Shown here: positions 1 through 9,460 of the stretch, piece by piece
Layout of the letters: every line of letters begins with the position of its first letter
Numbering within the stretch: position 1 is the stretch's first letter
Assembly (NCBI GenBank): GCA_902596365.1
Contig: CACJTT010000001.1
Location: forward strand, 62,001 to 126,000
From: an uncultured Alphaproteobacteria bacterium
GTDB taxonomy: Bacteria; Pseudomonadota; Alphaproteobacteria; HIMB59; GCA-002718135
Length of the DNA: 64,000 bases
Direction: 5' to 3'
The notes under the pieces: generated by a model
The model's database searches: none
Told to the model about the DNA's origin: nothing
What the model saw: only the letters and a program-made list of their open reading frames with translations
Made by a program: the position numbers and the translations under genes

Positions 1-187
1 ATTAATTGGAGCTTACTCAAGTTTAGAATATACTATTAAAACTAACCAAAGACTTTTTACAGCATGGGCTCCTTATGTTTGGCCAATAAAATCAGTTATG
101 TTATTTGGTATTTTATTGATGTTGTTACAATCTATTTCAATATTTTTTAAAGATTTAGCAAAAACTTTCAATTTGGAAATTAAATGA
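1..187 (+). CDS. dctQ: TRAP transporter small permease, C-terminal end (partial)
   Basis: An open frame runs from base 2 into the TGA at 185-187. The visible 61 residues hold a polar stretch (AYSSLEYTIKTNQR), an amphipathic segment and a final hydrophobic helix (VMLFGILLMLLQSISIFF) followed by a short charged tail, as in the last helix of DctQ-type four-helix TRAP subunits. The stop overlaps the start of the large-permease gene in an ATGA junction, the usual DctQ-DctM coupling. The 5' end lies outside the window, so identity rests on the tail plus gene order dctQ-dctM-dctP. Confidence 0.8.
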   Translation, partial: LIGAYSSLEYTIKTNQRLFTAWAPYVWPIKSVMLFGILLMLLQSISIFFKDLAKTFNLEIK

Positions 188-1521
188 TAGCAGATTTAGT
201 CAGCTATGAAATGATTGCAATTACAATGTTTGCAACAATGTTGTTAATGCTCTTAACTGGTCAAAGGGTATTTGGAGCAATTGGTTTTGTAGCAGCCATG
301 GCAGCTCTATTGTTATGGGGTGATGGTGCTGTTGAAATGCCATACACTGCTTCATGGAAGTTATTTAAATGGTATCCAATGCTAACTTTACCTTTATTTA
401 TTTACATGGGTTATATGATATCTGAGTCCGGTATTGCAGATGACTTATATAAAATGTTCCATGTTTATTTTGGTGGCATAAAAGGTGGTTTAGCAATTGG
501 AACAATGGGAATGATGGTCGCAATTTCTGCAATGAATGGTTTGAGTGTTGCAGGTATGGCTATTGGCGCAACCATTGCTCTTCCAGCAATGTTAAAGCTA
601 GGCTACGACAAACGAATGATCACAGGTGTAGTTCAAGCCGGAAGTTCTCTTGGAATTTTAGTACCTCCCAGTGTTGTTTTAGTACTTTATGGAATGATTG
701 CAAGACAACCAGTAAGTAAATTATGGTTGGCTGGTATTTTTCCTGGGATAATGATGGCAACATTATTTATCTTATACATATATATTAGATGTAAACTTCA
801 ACCTGAATTAGGGCCCGCACTTCCAAAAGAAGAAAGACAAATTACAAGATCAGAAAAATTTAAATTACTTCAAGCAGGATTAATACCTTTTGCAATCTTC
901 TTTTCTATGACTGGTTTATTTTTAATGGGCATAGCAAGCTTAGTTGAGTGTTCAGCTGTAGGTGCTTTTGGTGCAACATTAGCTGCTCTATTAAAAGGAA
1001 AGCTTACTTGGAATGTTATTGAAAGCACTCTGAAAAAAACCTTAGGAGTATCATGTATGTTTATGTGGATCATTCTAGCAGCTTTAAGTTTTGGTGCTGT
1101 CTTTGATGGTATTGGTGCTGTCAGAGCAATTGAAACTTTATTTATAGAAAGATGGAATCTTAGTCCTTGGGGTGTTTTAATAATGATGCAACTATCATAT
1201 ATTTTAATGGGAATGTTTTTAGATGATACAGCTATGCTTGTAATTGTAGCACCTCTATATGTTCCACTGATTATAGCATTAGGTTTTGATCCTATTTGGT
1301 ATGGTGTCTTATATACAATCACATGTCAAATTGCTTATATGACACCTCCATTTGGTTATAATTTATTTTTAATGCGAGCAATGGCTCCAAAAGAAATTAA
1401 TTTGATGGATATTTATAGATCTATTATTCCTTTTGTACTTGTAATGTGTTTGGGGTTAGCGATAGTGATGATTTTCCCTGAGATAGCTACTTGGCTCCCA
1501 GAATATGTATCAAGAAAATAA
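184..1521 (+). CDS. dctM: TRAP transporter large permease DctM
   Basis: A 445-residue polytopic inner-membrane protein with about a dozen hydrophobic segments, normal for the DctM subunit that carries solute driven by the sodium/proton gradient. Family-typical stretches are seen: GSSLGILVPPSVVLVLYG near residues 157-174, and near the end DDTAMLVIVAPLYVP and a Gly/Pro-rich MTPPFGYNLFLM. Its ATG overlaps the upstream dctQ stop, and the binding-protein gene follows after 92 bp, so all three TRAP parts are present. Substrate cannot be read from the permease. Neighbouring sugar-acid enzymes suggest an organic or sugar acid (inference). Confidence 0.93.
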   Translation: MIADLVSYEMIAITMFATMLLMLLTGQRVFGAIGFVAAMAALLLWGDGAVEMPYTASWKLFKWYPMLTLPLFIYMGYMISESGIADDLYKMFHVYFGGIKGGLAIGTMGMMVAISAMNGLSVAGMAIGATIALPAMLKLGYDKRMITGVVQAGSSLGILVPPSVVLVLYGMIARQPVSKLWLAGIFPGIMMATLFILYIYIRCKLQPELGPALPKEERQITRSEKFKLLQAGLIPFAIFFSMTGLFLMGIASLVECSAVGAFGATLAALLKGKLTWNVIESTLKKTLGVSCMFMWIILAALSFGAVFDGIGAVRAIETLFIERWNLSPWGVLIMMQLSYILMGMFLDDTAMLVIVAPLYVPLIIALGFDPIWYGVLYTITCQIAYMTPPFGYNLFLMRAMAPKEINLMDIYRSIIPFVLVMCLGLAIVMIFPEIATWLPEYVSRK

Positions 1522-1613
1522 TTTTTTAAATTAGTTTATTTTCTTGATTTATCCGTTTTTACATATCAAGATATTAAAATTATTTATTATTTAAAACTTT
1601 AGGAGGTAATTAA

Positions 1614-2684
1614 ATGAAAAATAAAAAAAATATCACTAAAAGACGTGAATTTTTAAAAAAAGCGGGTTTAGTATCTGCAGGTGCTATAGGTGCTTCAACA
1701 TTAGCAGCGCCATATGCATACGCGGCAACTAATCCTATAAAGTGGCGACTTCAGACGTATTCAGGTGCTCCTTTAGGTGCCCATGTTGTGCTTCCACAAA
1801 TTGAAGCATTTAACAAAGCAGCTCATGGCGAGATGGAAATTGAACTTTATTATGCTGATCAATTAGTTCCAACTGATGAATTATTCAGAGCGATGCAAGC
1901 TGGTACTATTGATGCTGTGCAAAGTGATGACGCAACAATGGGATCTCCAGTTGATATATCTGTATTTGGTGGATATTTTCCATTTGCAACTCGTTACAGT
2001 TTAGATGTTCCTGCAATGTTTAAGTATTATGGATTAGATAATATTTGGGCTGAAGCTTATGGTGAAGTAGATAATGTTACATGGCTTAGTACTAGTGCTT
2101 GGGATCCTTGTCATTTATTTACAGTTAACAAACCAGTTAGATCTTTAGCAGATATGAAAGGTCTTAGAGTTTTTGGTGTTCCAACAGCTGGACGTTTTAT
2201 GGCTAAGTATGGTTTAATACCGGTTATTGTTCCTTGGGATGATGTTGAAGTAGCAATGCAAACTGGTGAGCTAGATGGAGTATGTTGGTGTGGATTCACA
2301 GAGGCATATGAAGTTGGATGGGCTGATATATGCAACTATGCTCTTACAAACTCAGTTACAGGCGCTTGGTTTGGTTCATATTTTGCTAATTCAAAGAGTT
2401 GGGGTAAGCTTTCTCCAAAACTTCAAGAATTATTTAAAATGTCAATCGATCAATCACATTATTACAGACAAGTATGGTATTGGGGTGGAGAGGCAGATCT
2501 TCGTGTTAACGGCAAGAAGATGGAGCTCACAAGTATACCTGCTAATGAGTGGAGCCAGGTTGTTAAGGATGCTTCAGGTTTCTGGGATGAAGTTGCAAGT
2601 CAAAGTCCAAGAAGTGGAAAAGTTGTTGAGGCATTTAAATTATATGCTTCTACAATGGATGCAGCTGGATATCCTTACAGATAA
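1614..2684 (+). CDS. dctP: TRAP transporter periplasmic substrate-binding protein, Tat-exported
   Basis: A 356-residue DctP-family protein preceded by a strong ribosome site (aggagg about 7 bases before the ATG). The N-terminus has a twin-arginine signal (KRREFLKKAG followed by an Ala-rich hydrophobic core and APYAYA), so it should be folded before export. The mature part shows the DctP segment MKGLRVFGVPTAGRF, whose Arg in the family contacts the substrate carboxylate, and MQTGELDGVCWCG. Tat-exported members of similar length include 2-oxoacid binders such as TakP; that similarity is recalled, not computed. It lies last in the TRAP set and ends at a hairpin terminator. Confidence 0.9.
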   Translation: MKNKKNITKRREFLKKAGLVSAGAIGASTLAAPYAYAATNPIKWRLQTYSGAPLGAHVVLPQIEAFNKAAHGEMEIELYYADQLVPTDELFRAMQAGTIDAVQSDDATMGSPVDISVFGGYFPFATRYSLDVPAMFKYYGLDNIWAEAYGEVDNVTWLSTSAWDPCHLFTVNKPVRSLADMKGLRVFGVPTAGRFMAKYGLIPVIVPWDDVEVAMQTGELDGVCWCGFTEAYEVGWADICNYALTNSVTGAWFGSYFANSKSWGKLSPKLQELFKMSIDQSHYYRQVWYWGGEADLRVNGKKMELTSIPANEWSQVVKDASGFWDEVASQSPRSGKVVEAFKLYASTMDAAGYPYR

Positions 2685-2703
2685 TTGATTTAAATTTTAA
2701 TTT

Positions 2704-2728
2704 AAGCATCTCGTTTAACGAGATGCTT
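2704..2728. terminator. Bidirectional intrinsic terminator between convergent genes
   Basis: Perfect 10-bp inverted repeat AAGCATCTCG / CGAGATGCTT with a five-base loop (TTTAA), between the dctP stop and the stop of the convergent SDR gene. Both flanks are A/T-rich. The right arm touches the SDR stop codon. It probably ends transcription from both sides. Confidence 0.85.
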
Positions 2729-3474
2729 TAAGGTCTTGCTTTTAAACCACCATCTACAATTATTTCTGTTCCTGTAATAAAACAACTTTGCTCACTTAAT
2801 AAGAATAATACTGTATCAGCAATGTTTTCAGGTTTTCCAACTCTTTGAAGAGGAATAATTTTAGTTAAATTTCTTTTTGCATTTGGATTTTTTTTCCACC
2901 GTTTTTGCATTGGAGTATCAACTGGTCCAGGCAATATACTATTGGAGCGAATATTTTTATTAGCATATTGAATAGCTATAGATTTTGATAATCTAATCAT
3001 AGCTGCTTTTGAAGCTCCATATGCTTCTTGAGGCTTATCATCTCCACTTAAGGCATCAATTGAAGATATGTTTACAATTGAACCAAATTTATTTTTTTTC
3101 ATGTTTGGTAGTATTTTTTTTATTACTATAAGCATAGATTTTAAATTTATTGTAAAAACTTTATCCCAAATATCATTTTTAATTTTTTCTAAACCCATGT
3201 CTTTATCAAACCATAAAACACCTGCGGCATTAACGATATAATCAATTCTTTTTTCTTTTTTTATAAATTTATTGATTGCTTGATTAATTTCGTTTTCATT
3301 ACTTAAGTCAACTTTTTCAAAATAAATGAATTTATTTTTACTAATATTAGGTTTGTTAATATCAAGTATTAGAACCTTAATTTTTAATTTTGCTAGTTTT
3401 TTTGATACATCTAGACCAATTCCTCCTGATCCACCTGTAACTACAGCTACTTTCCCTTTAAAAATAAGTTTCAT
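2728..3474 (-). CDS. Short-chain dehydrogenase/reductase (SDR)
   Basis: A 248-residue classical SDR. Visible motifs: the dinucleotide-binding TGGSGGIG near residues 14-21, NAAG, the catalytic Ser in NISSIDALS, and YGASK as the Tyr-x-x-x-Lys pair. The C-terminus GTEIIVDGGLKARP is also typical. Substrate is not evident. It sits between a TRAP transporter and an aldehyde/alcohol dehydrogenase set and is divergent from the latter by 59 bp, so it probably oxidises a sugar, polyol or hydroxy acid. The start ATG agrees with the usual distance to the Gly motif. Confidence 0.88.
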   Translation of the reverse strand: MKLIFKGKVAVVTGGSGGIGLDVSKKLAKLKIKVLILDINKPNISKNKFIYFEKVDLSNENEINQAINKFIKKEKRIDYIVNAAGVLWFDKDMGLEKIKNDIWDKVFTINLKSMLIVIKKILPNMKKNKFGSIVNISSIDALSGDDKPQEAYGASKAAMIRLSKSIAIQYANKNIRSNSILPGPVDTPMQKRWKKNPNAKRNLTKIIPLQRVGKPENIADTVLFLLSEQSCFITGTEIIVDGGLKARP

Positions 3475-3533
3475 TGTTTTAAATTATAAAAAAATTAATT
3501 GATTTAATATCTTAAAATCACTAAATCGTAAAC

Positions 3534-4913
3534 ATGCTTAAAACTATTTCACCTATTGATAATTCAGTTTATTTAGAGAGACCATACGCTAGTTCAAGTG
3601 AAATTGAAAATGTGCTTGAACAATCAAATCAATCAAAAATAGTATGGAAAAATACAAGTTTAGTGGAAAGAAAAGAATTAGTCTCTAGATTTGTTGATAG
3701 CTTTTTATCTAATAACAAAGAAATTGAAGAAGAGTTATGCAGGCAAATGGGAAGACCAATATCTCAATGTTCAGGCGAAATGCGCGGTTTTGAAGAAAGA
3801 GCTAAATACATGATTGAAAATGCAGATAGAGCATTGCAGAGAGTTATTTCAAAAAATGATAGTGAGTTTGATAATTATGTGATGAAAGATCCATTAGGAA
3901 CAATATTTGTAATAGCTCCCTGGAATTATCCTTACAATACATCTGTAAATTCTATCGTTCCCAGTTTACTTGCTGGTAATTGCGTAATTTTAAAACATTC
4001 ATCACAAACACCTCTTTGTGCTGAGCAATTACTAAAGGCATCAGAAAAAGCTGGTATACCAAAAAATGTTTTTCAAATTTTACATTTAGATCATACTTCT
4101 ACTTCAAAAGTAATCTCTGATAGTCGTATTGATCATGTGCTGTTTACCGGTTCTGTTTCAGGAGGCATAGAAGTTAAAAAAGCAATTGGAACAAGGTTTA
4201 TTGGGGCCGGATTAGAACTCGGTGGAAAAGACCCAGCCTATGTTAGAGCTGATTGTAATTTTAAGCATGCAGTTGAAAATTTAGTAGATGGTTCTTATTA
4301 TAATTCAGGTCAATCTTGTTGTGGTATAGAAAGAATATATGTTGATGAAAGTATTTTTGATAATTTTATAGAGTCCTTTAAAGAGCAAACTGAAAAATAT
4401 AATTTAAATAACCCACTTGAAGAGTCAACTAACTTAGGCCCTGTTGTAAAATTAAGTGCTGCGAATACTATAAGAGAACAAATTTCTAATGCAATTAGTA
4501 ATGGTGCTAAAAACATTATTGATGAAACTAAATTTAAAATTGATAATTCTCATAATTGCTATGTATCTCCATCAGCTCTTGTAAATGTTAATCATAGTAT
4601 GGAATTTATGATGGAAGAAACTTTTGGCCCAACTGTTGGTATAATGAAAGTCAAAAATGAAAAGGAAGCAGAAACTTTAATGAACGATAGTGCTTATGGT
4701 TTAACAGCAAGTATTTGGACATCTGACAAAGAATTTGCATATAGTTTTGGAAGTAAAATACAAACCGGAACTTTTTTTATGAATAGATGTGACTATCTTG
4801 ATCCTGGTCTAGCTTGGACAGGTGTAAAAGATACTGGTATGGGTGTAACATTATCAGTATTGGGGTTTGATCATTTAACAAGAGCTAAAAGTTATCATTT
4901 AAGGAAAGTATAA
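3534..4913 (+). CDS. NAD(P)-dependent aldehyde dehydrogenase
   Basis: A 459-residue member of the ALDH superfamily. IAPWNYP marks the nucleotide fold, LELGGKDPAYV carries the catalytic-base Glu and YNSGQSCCGIER the nucleophilic Cys of the GQxC motif. It is slightly shorter than the common 480-500 residues, as in succinate-semialdehyde or lactaldehyde dehydrogenase subfamilies. It is followed after 5 bp by an iron alcohol dehydrogenase and then an aldo/keto reductase, so the three are likely one transcript acting on aldehydes from sugar or sugar-acid breakdown. A lactaldehyde dehydrogenase role would fit, but is inference. Confidence 0.9.
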   Translation: MLKTISPIDNSVYLERPYASSSEIENVLEQSNQSKIVWKNTSLVERKELVSRFVDSFLSNNKEIEEELCRQMGRPISQCSGEMRGFEERAKYMIENADRALQRVISKNDSEFDNYVMKDPLGTIFVIAPWNYPYNTSVNSIVPSLLAGNCVILKHSSQTPLCAEQLLKASEKAGIPKNVFQILHLDHTSTSKVISDSRIDHVLFTGSVSGGIEVKKAIGTRFIGAGLELGGKDPAYVRADCNFKHAVENLVDGSYYNSGQSCCGIERIYVDESIFDNFIESFKEQTEKYNLNNPLEESTNLGPVVKLSAANTIREQISNAISNGAKNIIDETKFKIDNSHNCYVSPSALVNVNHSMEFMMEETFGPTVGIMKVKNEKEAETLMNDSAYGLTASIWTSDKEFAYSFGSKIQTGTFFMNRCDYLDPGLAWTGVKDTGMGVTLSVLGFDHLTRAKSYHLRKV

Positions 4914-4918
4914 TTTAT

Positions 4919-6067
4919 ATGATGTCAATGAACTGGAATTATCCTACAAGTATTTGGTTTGGTGAAAAAAGAATTAATGAAATACAAAAAGCTTGTGAGA
5001 GTTTAAATATAAAAAAACCACTAATTGTTACAGATCCAGGTATTTTAAAAACAAATATAGTTGAAAAAATAAATCAATCTCTTAATTCTAAAGCTAATAT
5101 TTTTAGTGATGTTCAATCAAATCCAACTGGAAATAATGTCGAGCAAGGAGTTTTGTATTTTAATACTAATTCAAACGATGGAGTAATTGCTGTAGGTGGT
5201 GGGTCTGGTATGGATGTTGGAAAAGGTATAGCGTTCATGGCGGGACAAAACAGACCATTGTGGGATTTTGAAGATATTGGTGATTATTGGACTAGAGCAA
5301 ATAGTGAAGTAATTAAACCAATAATTGCTGTACCTACTACTGCTGGCACAGGTTCTGAAACTGGAAGAGCAGGAGTTTATACAAACGAGAAGACGCATGA
5401 AAAAAAAATTATTTTTCATCCAAAAATGCTCCCATCTGTTGTTATTCTTGATCCTGAATTAACCGTTCCTTTACCTAAAACATTAACAGCATTCACAGGA
5501 ATGGATGCTTTAGCCCATTGTTTGGAAGCGTACTGTTCAAATTATTTTCATCCATTATCTCAAGGAATAGCCCTTGAAGGTATGTATATGATAAAACAAT
5601 ACTTAATTAAAGCGTATGAAGACGGAACAAACTTAGAAGCAAGGGGTAATATGCTAGCTGCTTCTTCTATGGGATCGATTGCTTTTCAAAAAGGTCTTGG
5701 TGCAATACATTCTCTCAGTCATCCAGTTGGAGCAATTTATAATACACATCATGGTCTTACCAATGCGGTTTTTATGCCATATGTTTTAAAAAAAAATAGA
5801 AAAGCGATAGAAGAAAAAATAATTGCTCTTTCTAAATATTTAAATTTAAAGGAAACATCTTTTGATGGTTTTATGAAATGGATACTTGATCTGAGAGAAA
5901 AATTATTAATCCCGCATACCTTAAAAGAATTAATAAATGATAATTCAAAGTTTGAACAAATGAGTGTAATGGCAAAAGATGATCCTTCTACTGGAGGCAA
6001 TCCAATTAAATTAGAATCTGCAGACTTTCTAGATTTGTATATAAACTCATATAATGGTAATTTATAA
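4919..6067 (+). CDS. Iron-containing alcohol dehydrogenase
   Basis: A 382-residue group III alcohol dehydrogenase. The N-terminal cofactor region has GGGSGMDVGKG (residues about 92-102) and TTAGTGSETG. Metal ligands typical of the family are in FTGMDALAHCLEAY, HSLSHPVGA and YNTHHGLTN. The family (FucO, YqhD, AdhB types) reduces aldehydes or oxidises alcohols with NAD(P)H and bound Fe2+. It is packed 5 bp after the aldehyde dehydrogenase and 11 bp before the aldo/keto reductase. Lactaldehyde reductase (FucO-like) is possible given the pathway context but cannot be assigned by eye. Confidence 0.9.
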   Translation: MMSMNWNYPTSIWFGEKRINEIQKACESLNIKKPLIVTDPGILKTNIVEKINQSLNSKANIFSDVQSNPTGNNVEQGVLYFNTNSNDGVIAVGGGSGMDVGKGIAFMAGQNRPLWDFEDIGDYWTRANSEVIKPIIAVPTTAGTGSETGRAGVYTNEKTHEKKIIFHPKMLPSVVILDPELTVPLPKTLTAFTGMDALAHCLEAYCSNYFHPLSQGIALEGMYMIKQYLIKAYEDGTNLEARGNMLAASSMGSIAFQKGLGAIHSLSHPVGAIYNTHHGLTNAVFMPYVLKKNRKAIEEKIIALSKYLNLKETSFDGFMKWILDLREKLLIPHTLKELINDNSKFEQMSVMAKDDPSTGGNPIKLESADFLDLYINSYNGNL

Positions 6068-6078
6068 AAATAATTACC

Positions 6079-7128
6079 ATGATTAAAAAAAGACAAATTG
6101 GAAAGTTAGATCTTTATGTAACTGAAATTGGTTTAGGAACTGCTCCATTAGGTGGATGGCCTATAGCTGTTGATGAACAAAAGGCTCTAGAAACTTTAGA
6201 AACTGCATGGAATAATGGAATTAGATATTTTGATACTGCCCCACTATATGGTTCAGGTATGTCAGAACTTCGTGTTGGTAATTTTTTAAAAAATAAAAAA
6301 AGAGAAGATTTTGTTTTATCATCTAAGGTTGGAAGAGTTATTGTAGATACTGACCAATCTAAAGCTGCTGAAAAATTTATTGGCTCCCCTAATAATAAAG
6401 ATTCAAATTTTGATTTTTCATATGATGGGGTTATGAAATCTTTTGAAGATAGTCTCAATAGATTACAATTAGATAAAATCGATATTTTACATCTTCATGA
6501 TCCTGATAACCATCCTGATCATTTTGAACAAGCAAGATTTGGCGCTATTAAAGCAATGATAAAATTAAAGGAAGAGGGTATGGTCACTGCCCTAGGTTGT
6601 GGTTTAAATCAAAACGAAATGTTAGTAGAGCTTGCTAAAGAAGGTTGTTTTGATTGTTTTTTACTAGCTGGCAGATATACATTACTCGATCAAACCAGTT
6701 TAGAAGAATTAATACCTGTATGTGAAAATAATAATATTTCTCTTATTTTAGGAGGAGTTTTTAATAGTGGAATTTTAATTAATCCTACACCAGAATCATA
6801 TTTTGATTATACCAAACTTGATTCTAGTTGGTTCGAAAATCTTACAAAAAGTCTTGTCAGAATACCTAAGGATCATGAAAGTGCAGAATTTTGGTTAAAT
6901 AAAGCCAATACTATTAAAAATGCATGTGAAAGTTTTGAAACAACTTTAAAAAAAGCAGCAATTCAATTTCCTTTTTTTAATCCGACTGTTTCATCATGTA
7001 TACTTGGAATGAATAGCTCAAATCAAGTTATTGAAAATATAGAAGATTACAGTAGACAACTTCCTTCTAATTTTTGGAAATATTTAAAAGATAAGAAACT
7101 TATTGATGAGCGTTCACAAATAAATTAA
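6079..7128 (+). CDS. Aldo/keto reductase, aldose 1-dehydrogenase-like
   Basis: A 349-residue aldo/keto reductase. The tetrad is visible as FDTAPLYG (Asp and Tyr), SSKVGR (Lys) and LHLHDPD (His). The N-terminus GLGTAPLGG with an Asp/His-rich loop resembles the D-threo-aldose 1-dehydrogenase / L-fucose dehydrogenase / pyridoxal 4-dehydrogenase branch, which uses NAD(P)+ to oxidise an aldose to its lactone. Last gene of the ALDH-ADH-AKR run and convergent with the UxaA-like gene. The branch assignment is recalled and moderate; the fold assignment is firm. Confidence 0.87.
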   Translation: MIKKRQIGKLDLYVTEIGLGTAPLGGWPIAVDEQKALETLETAWNNGIRYFDTAPLYGSGMSELRVGNFLKNKKREDFVLSSKVGRVIVDTDQSKAAEKFIGSPNNKDSNFDFSYDGVMKSFEDSLNRLQLDKIDILHLHDPDNHPDHFEQARFGAIKAMIKLKEEGMVTALGCGLNQNEMLVELAKEGCFDCFLLAGRYTLLDQTSLEELIPVCENNNISLILGGVFNSGILINPTPESYFDYTKLDSSWFENLTKSLVRIPKDHESAEFWLNKANTIKNACESFETTLKKAAIQFPFFNPTVSSCILGMNSSNQVIENIEDYSRQLPSNFWKYLKDKKLIDERSQIN

Positions 7129-7144
7129 TTTTTAATATATTAAA

Positions 7145-8644
7145 TTACATTGTTGCGCCGATTACCCATGGATTAAACTCATCATCTCCATATTCATTAA
7201 TCTCACTTTTTGTTTTTTTTCCAGATGCAACTTCAATTAATTCATTAAAAATATGAGTTCCTATTTCTTCAATAGAACTTATACCATCCATAATAGTGCC
7301 AGCATTTATATCCATGTCTTCCTCTAAATTATTGTACATATTTGTGTTAGTTGCAATTTTAAGGCTAGGCGTAGGTTTAAAACCAAAACACGATCCTCTA
7401 CCAGTCGTAAAACAAATTAAATTTGATCCAGCGGCTACTTGTCCGGTTACAGAAACAGGATCATAACCAGGTGAGTCCATAAAATGAAAACCTTTTTCCG
7501 ATATTTTTTCAGCATAATCTAAAACACTAATCATTGTAGAGTTGCCACTTTTTGCAACTGCTCCTAGAGATTTTTCAAGTATTGTTGTTAGGCCTCCTTT
7601 TTTATTACCAGGACTAGGATTATTGTCTAAGCTACTATTGTTAATTCTTGTATAGTCTTTCCACCACTTTATTTGATTAACTAGCTTTGTAACATCTGAT
7701 TCTTTTAGAGCTCTATCAATCAAAAGATGTTCTGCTCCATATATCTCTGGTGTTTCGGATAAAATTGTGCTGCCACCATATTCAACTAATAAATCAGCAG
7801 CAAAACCAAGCGCTGGGTTTGCGGTTATTCCTGAATATGAGTCAGAACCTCCACACTGTAAAGCTAATGTAAGTTCAGATAATTCAGATTTAGTTCTTTC
7901 TATAGAATTAATATTAGGAAGCTCTTTGATTACTTTATTATAAACTTTATTAATGATTTGATTTGTTCCACCTTCATCTTGAATATTTAGATATTCGATA
8001 TCATTATCGGTATTTTTATTATTATATAAAGAGATTTGTGCACATTCACACCCAAGACCAACAACAAAAACTTTACCAAAATTTTGATGAGATTTAAAAC
8101 CTTCTATAGTTCTATTAAAAACTTCCATTCCTTTACCTGAAGTATTCATTCCACATCCAGAGGAATGCTTTAAACAAACTGCCCCATCAATATTTTTAAA
8201 ATTATTTTCTTTTAAATAAAAATTGATTTTATTAGCTATTTTTTTTACAACTGTAGCAGAACAATTAACAGTGCTTATCAATCCAATATAATTTCTTGTC
8301 CCAACGGTACCGTTTAATCTTTTAAAACCATAAAAAAATTTATCTTTTTTAAATTCTTTTTTAATATCTTGTTTTCTAAATTTGTAATTTCTTTCAAATT
8401 CGTGAAATACAATATTATGTGAATGCACGTGTGATCCTTTTTTAATCTCATCAATAGCAATGCCTATAATTTGACCATATTTATAAATTAATTCACCTTT
8501 CTTAATATTATTCAGGCTTATTTTATGACCGAATGGAATTTCATTTTCTGCATTTAAATCTGAGCTTATTTTAGAACCCACTGGAATATTCATTGGTGCA
8601 ACAGCAATGTTGTCTTTGGCATTTAATTTGATTATATTAAACAT
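7145..8644 (-). CDS. Altronate/galactarate dehydratase family protein (UxaA-like)
   Basis: About 499 residues. An N-terminal SAF-like domain (first ~85 residues) precedes the dehydratase body. The body starts with GTVGTRNYIGLISTVNCS and carries the conserved Cys-rich stretches HSSGCGMN, GLGCECAQ and LQCGGSDSYSG, and later TTGRGSCFGFKPTP. The family removes water from D-altronate, galactarate or related sugar acids using Fe2+. The ATG at 8644 was chosen over a TTG eight codons upstream because the protein then starts at the SAF-domain strand. It is convergent with the AKR gene and divergent from an SDR. Substrate unproven. Confidence 0.9.
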   Translation of the reverse strand: MFNIIKLNAKDNIAVAPMNIPVGSKISSDLNAENEIPFGHKISLNNIKKGELIYKYGQIIGIAIDEIKKGSHVHSHNIVFHEFERNYKFRKQDIKKEFKKDKFFYGFKRLNGTVGTRNYIGLISTVNCSATVVKKIANKINFYLKENNFKNIDGAVCLKHSSGCGMNTSGKGMEVFNRTIEGFKSHQNFGKVFVVGLGCECAQISLYNNKNTDNDIEYLNIQDEGGTNQIINKVYNKVIKELPNINSIERTKSELSELTLALQCGGSDSYSGITANPALGFAADLLVEYGGSTILSETPEIYGAEHLLIDRALKESDVTKLVNQIKWWKDYTRINNSSLDNNPSPGNKKGGLTTILEKSLGAVAKSGNSTMISVLDYAEKISEKGFHFMDSPGYDPVSVTGQVAAGSNLICFTTGRGSCFGFKPTPSLKIATNTNMYNNLEEDMDINAGTIMDGISSIEEIGTHIFNELIEVASGKKTKSEINEYGDDEFNPWVIGATM

Positions 8645-8690
8645 TGTGATAATTATTAAATTAAACAATAATTAATACAATTATATTTTT

Positions 8691-9458
8691 ATGAATGAAA
8701 TTGCAAATTACCCATCTTTAAAAGATAAAGTAGTAGTAATAACTGGAGGAGCATCTGGAATAGGAGAGTCCATTGTAGAAAATTTTCTTCAACAAGGTTC
8801 AAAGGTTGCTTTTTTAGATAAGGATGAAAAACTAGGCAATAAATTAGTTAAAAAGTATAAAAATTCTAAAAATGTACCTGTTTTTAAGCTATGTGATTTA
8901 ACAAATATTAAAAAATTAAAAAAAAGTATAAGCGAAATTAAAAAAAAATTCGGGCTTATTTCGGTTTTAATTAATAATGCTGCAAATGATGAGAGACATT
9001 CACTTGACAGTGTTACTGAAGAATTTTGGGATGACAGAATGAATGTTAATTTAAAACATTATTTTTTTGCTATACAGTCAGTATATAAAGATATGAAAAA
9101 ATTAGGTGATGGAAAGATAGTGAATATTGGTAGTTTTTCATGGATGATGGGCCAAGGAAACATGCCAGGATATACAACAGCAAAATCAGCGATAATGGGA
9201 TTAACTAGAACTATTGCAAGAGATCTAGGAGAATTTAATATAAGAGTAAATTGTGTTGTGCCAGGATGGATTATTACTGAGCGTCAAAAAAAACTTTGGC
9301 TAACCAATAAGATTAAAAAAGAACAATTGGAAAGACAGTGTATTAAAAGAATGTTAGTTCCTAACGATATTGGTAAGATGGTATTGTTTTTTTCTTCAGA
9401 TCAAAGTTCAGGTTGTACAGCACAAAATTATGTAGTTGATGGAGGAATAGTTCATTAG
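8691..9458 (+). CDS. Short-chain dehydrogenase/reductase
   Basis: A 255-residue classical SDR with TGGASGIGES, the NNAAN-like LINNAAND, catalytic Ser in NIGSFSWMM and YTTAK for Tyr/Lys, ending in AQNYVVDGGIVH. It is divergent from the UxaA-like dehydratase (46 bp from the chosen start) and 2 bp before a Gfo/Idh gene, so it begins a four-gene plus-strand run SDR - Gfo/Idh - IolG-like - IolE-like. Members in similar settings oxidise sugars (for example L-fucose or aldose dehydrogenases). The exact substrate is unknown. Confidence 0.88.
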   Translation: MNEIANYPSLKDKVVVITGGASGIGESIVENFLQQGSKVAFLDKDEKLGNKLVKKYKNSKNVPVFKLCDLTNIKKLKKSISEIKKKFGLISVLINNAANDERHSLDSVTEEFWDDRMNVNLKHYFFAIQSVYKDMKKLGDGKIVNIGSFSWMMGQGNMPGYTTAKSAIMGLTRTIARDLGEFNIRVNCVVPGWIITERQKKLWLTNKIKKEQLERQCIKRMLVPNDIGKMVLFFSSDQSSGCTAQNYVVDGGIVH

Positions 9459-9460
9459 TC

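Noticed and set aside
870-1322. Antisense open frame of 150 codons within dctM
   Set aside because: It is the mirror of a membrane-protein gene with clear TRAP motifs; no ribosome site and low-complexity composition.
1511-1570. Hairpins between dctM and dctP (CAAGAAAA/TTTTCTTG and CTTGAT/ATCAAG)
   Set aside because: AT-rich arms with long loops and no T-run; not convincing as a terminator.
2275-2688. Overlapping +1-frame open frame inside the end of dctP
   Set aside because: dctP is intact to its C-terminus and the second frame has no recognisable domain or start signal.
8645-8668. Upstream TTG start for the UxaA-like gene
   Set aside because: Eight extra residues before the natural domain start, non-ATG codon and no better ribosome site.
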